Origin: CAYJRR01 sp964372275 [NCBI: uncultured bacterium]
GTDB taxonomy: Bacteria > CAYJRR01
Direction of reading: 5' to 3'
NCBI GenBank assembly: GCA_964372275.1
Contig: CAYJRR010000014.1
Coordinates: 1-49,420, forward strand
Length of the DNA: 49,420 nt
The stretch's first letter is position 1. The number at the start of each line of letters is the position of its first letter. Below are positions 48,626 to 49,420 of the stretch, one piece after another. Position numbers and translations under genes: made by a program. A model generated the notes under the pieces. It ran no database searches and was not told the origin of the DNA. It worked only from the letters and a program-made list of their open reading frames with translations.

Positions 48626-49420
48626 ATGAGCACCTCCTCGAGTCCCGCGGACGATCGCCTGGAACACGCCCGGGTCCTGGTCGAGGTCGACGACCTCGCC
48701 GAAGCGGAGCTCGAGGTCGCGACTCATCTCGAGGCCCGTCCGGACGACCTCGACGCCTTGAGCCTGCTCGCCAAGATCAAGCACATCCGCGGACAGCTCT
48801 CGCAGGCGATCGCCTGCTGGGCGCAGATCCACGCGCTCACGCCGATGGCCGAGGTGGCCCGCATGCACCTGGTCGCCATCCTCCACCTGGCGAAGGACCC
48901 GGAGGAGGCGGCCGGCGAGTTCGCCGCCCTCGGGCGTTTCCAGGTGATCCGCCGCACCTCCGCCCAGCTGGAGCTGGAGGAGGCGTTTCGCGCCTTCCTC
49001 GCGCGCCGGCCGGACGAGGCGCGGGCCCGATGCGATCTCCTCGCGCGGCGCTACGCCGGCGTCGACCGCGAAGTCTTCAAGCTGGCGGTCCTGGCCGACG
49101 GCTGGATCGCGGAGCTCGCGGGAGACCTGGAGGGGGCCGCGCGCCGGCTCGAGCGCCTCGGGTTGGAGAAGGGGTTCGAGACCGACGTCGACCGCGTCCA
49201 GGCGTTGATGGCGGTCTACGAACGGATCGGCACCCCGGAGAAGATCGAGGCCGCGATCCACATCTGCCAGTTCCTGGAGCGCAAGCAACCGAGGCTGAGC
49301 ACCCTCGGCAGCCTGGCGTCGCTCCATCGGCGGCTGTGCGAACGCGCGGCGGCCGAGCGTTACGACGCCGAGTTCCACCGCGCCTTCCGACGGAGGATTC
49401 ACCGCCCCTCGTTCGCCGAG
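48626..49420 (+). CDS. TPR-like helical-repeat protein (C-terminus beyond window)
   Basis: The frame is open from ATG 48626 to the end of the window (265 codons). The sequence is a run of helical repeats: L-E-H-A-R-V-L-V-E-V-D-D-L-A-E-A-E-L-E-V-A, R-P-D-D-L-D-A-L-S-L-L-A-K-I-K, then pairs of helices that fit tetratricopeptide-like repeats, with A-R-R-L-E-R-L-G and I-G-T-P-E-K-I-E-A-A-I further on. No signal peptide is seen. It follows the 62-aa gene by 7 bases and so belongs to the hsp20 cluster; a scaffold or adaptor role is possible. Confidence 0.7.
   Translation, partial: MSTSSSPADDRLEHARVLVEVDDLAEAELEVATHLEARPDDLDALSLLAKIKHIRGQLSQAIACWAQIHALTPMAEVARMHLVAILHLAKDPEEAAGEFAALGRFQVIRRTSAQLELEEAFRAFLARRPDEARARCDLLARRYAGVDREVFKLAVLADGWIAELAGDLEGAARRLERLGLEKGFETDVDRVQALMAVYERIGTPEKIEAAIHICQFLERKQPRLSTLGSLASLHRRLCERAAAERYDAEFHRAFRRRIHRPSFAE

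Noticed and set aside
1-49420. CRISPR arrays, tRNA or rRNA genes, insertion sequences, prophage
   Set aside because: No regularly spaced direct repeats, no cloverleaf or rRNA-like stretches and no transposase, integrase or phage structural genes were noticed on either strand.

Overview
This 49.4-kb window is chromosomal DNA of a GC-rich (by eye roughly 70% G+C), Gram-negative-type, rod-shaped bacterium. The envelope genes (mreCD, mrdA/rodA, PBP1C with an alpha-2-macroglobulin, many lipoproteins, a PpiD-like periplasmic isomerase) imply a diderm. A metalloprotease resembling the myxobacterial MXAN_6640 group suggests Myxococcota or a neighbouring lineage such as Acidobacteriota; the sequence does not settle which. 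There are no rRNA or tRNA genes, transposases, phage genes or CRISPR arrays. The left and right ends cut a gene each (larC; a helical-repeat protein).

Layout. 1-8457 is one long minus-strand run: mreC, mreD, mrdA (PBP2), rodA, thiL, a CheY-like receiver, an FHA-GGDEF diguanylate cyclase, larB and larC. 8458-8580 holds divergent promoters. 8581-11054 is a CASTOR/POLLUX-like channel coupled to a DUF2059 protein. 11063-14920 encodes an endonuclease/exonuclease/phosphatase lipoprotein and a 909-aa exported protein with a phospholipase-D-type C-terminus. 14982-16505 is ppiD-like. 16528-19887 carries a TolB-like/c-type cytochrome, a cysteine-free thioredoxin-like protein and a Nudix-SnoaL fusion. 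19947-24559 has rlmI, a vapBC toxin-antitoxin pair, an acyl-CoA synthetase and a lipase. 24684-33259 is a small secreted protein with a long structured leader, pbpC and the alpha-2-macroglobulin. 33749-40747 has a 690-aa exported unknown, a membrane protein, the metalloprotease and mutS2. 40734-47094 holds small membrane proteins and lipoproteins, a DUF2400 (TIGR02757) protein and a parallel beta-helix lipoprotein. 47268-49420 is a small-heat-shock-protein cluster of four genes.

The genes interlock mainly in the cell envelope. MreCD, PBP2 and RodA form the elongasome, although mreB is not beside mreC. PBP1C and the macroglobulin are a known peptidoglycan-repair and protease-trap pair. Many neighbours overlap by four bases (ATGA, GTGA, TTGA), so translational coupling is common.

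Three non-coding patterns stand out. (1) A roughly 30-bp repeat made of two adjacent hairpins, with compensatory base changes between copies, occurs about eight times; four copies lie inside genes, in different frames and orientations. (2) Many genes that begin a transcription unit have a TANNNT -10 element only 6-12 bases before the start codon and no Shine-Dalgarno sequence, which points to frequent leaderless mRNAs. Other genes have strong Shine-Dalgarno sites. (3) Several intergenic structures look regulatory: an inverted repeat that would hide the pbpC ribosome site, a perfect 27-bp inverted repeat, and a palindrome-dense convergent spacer.
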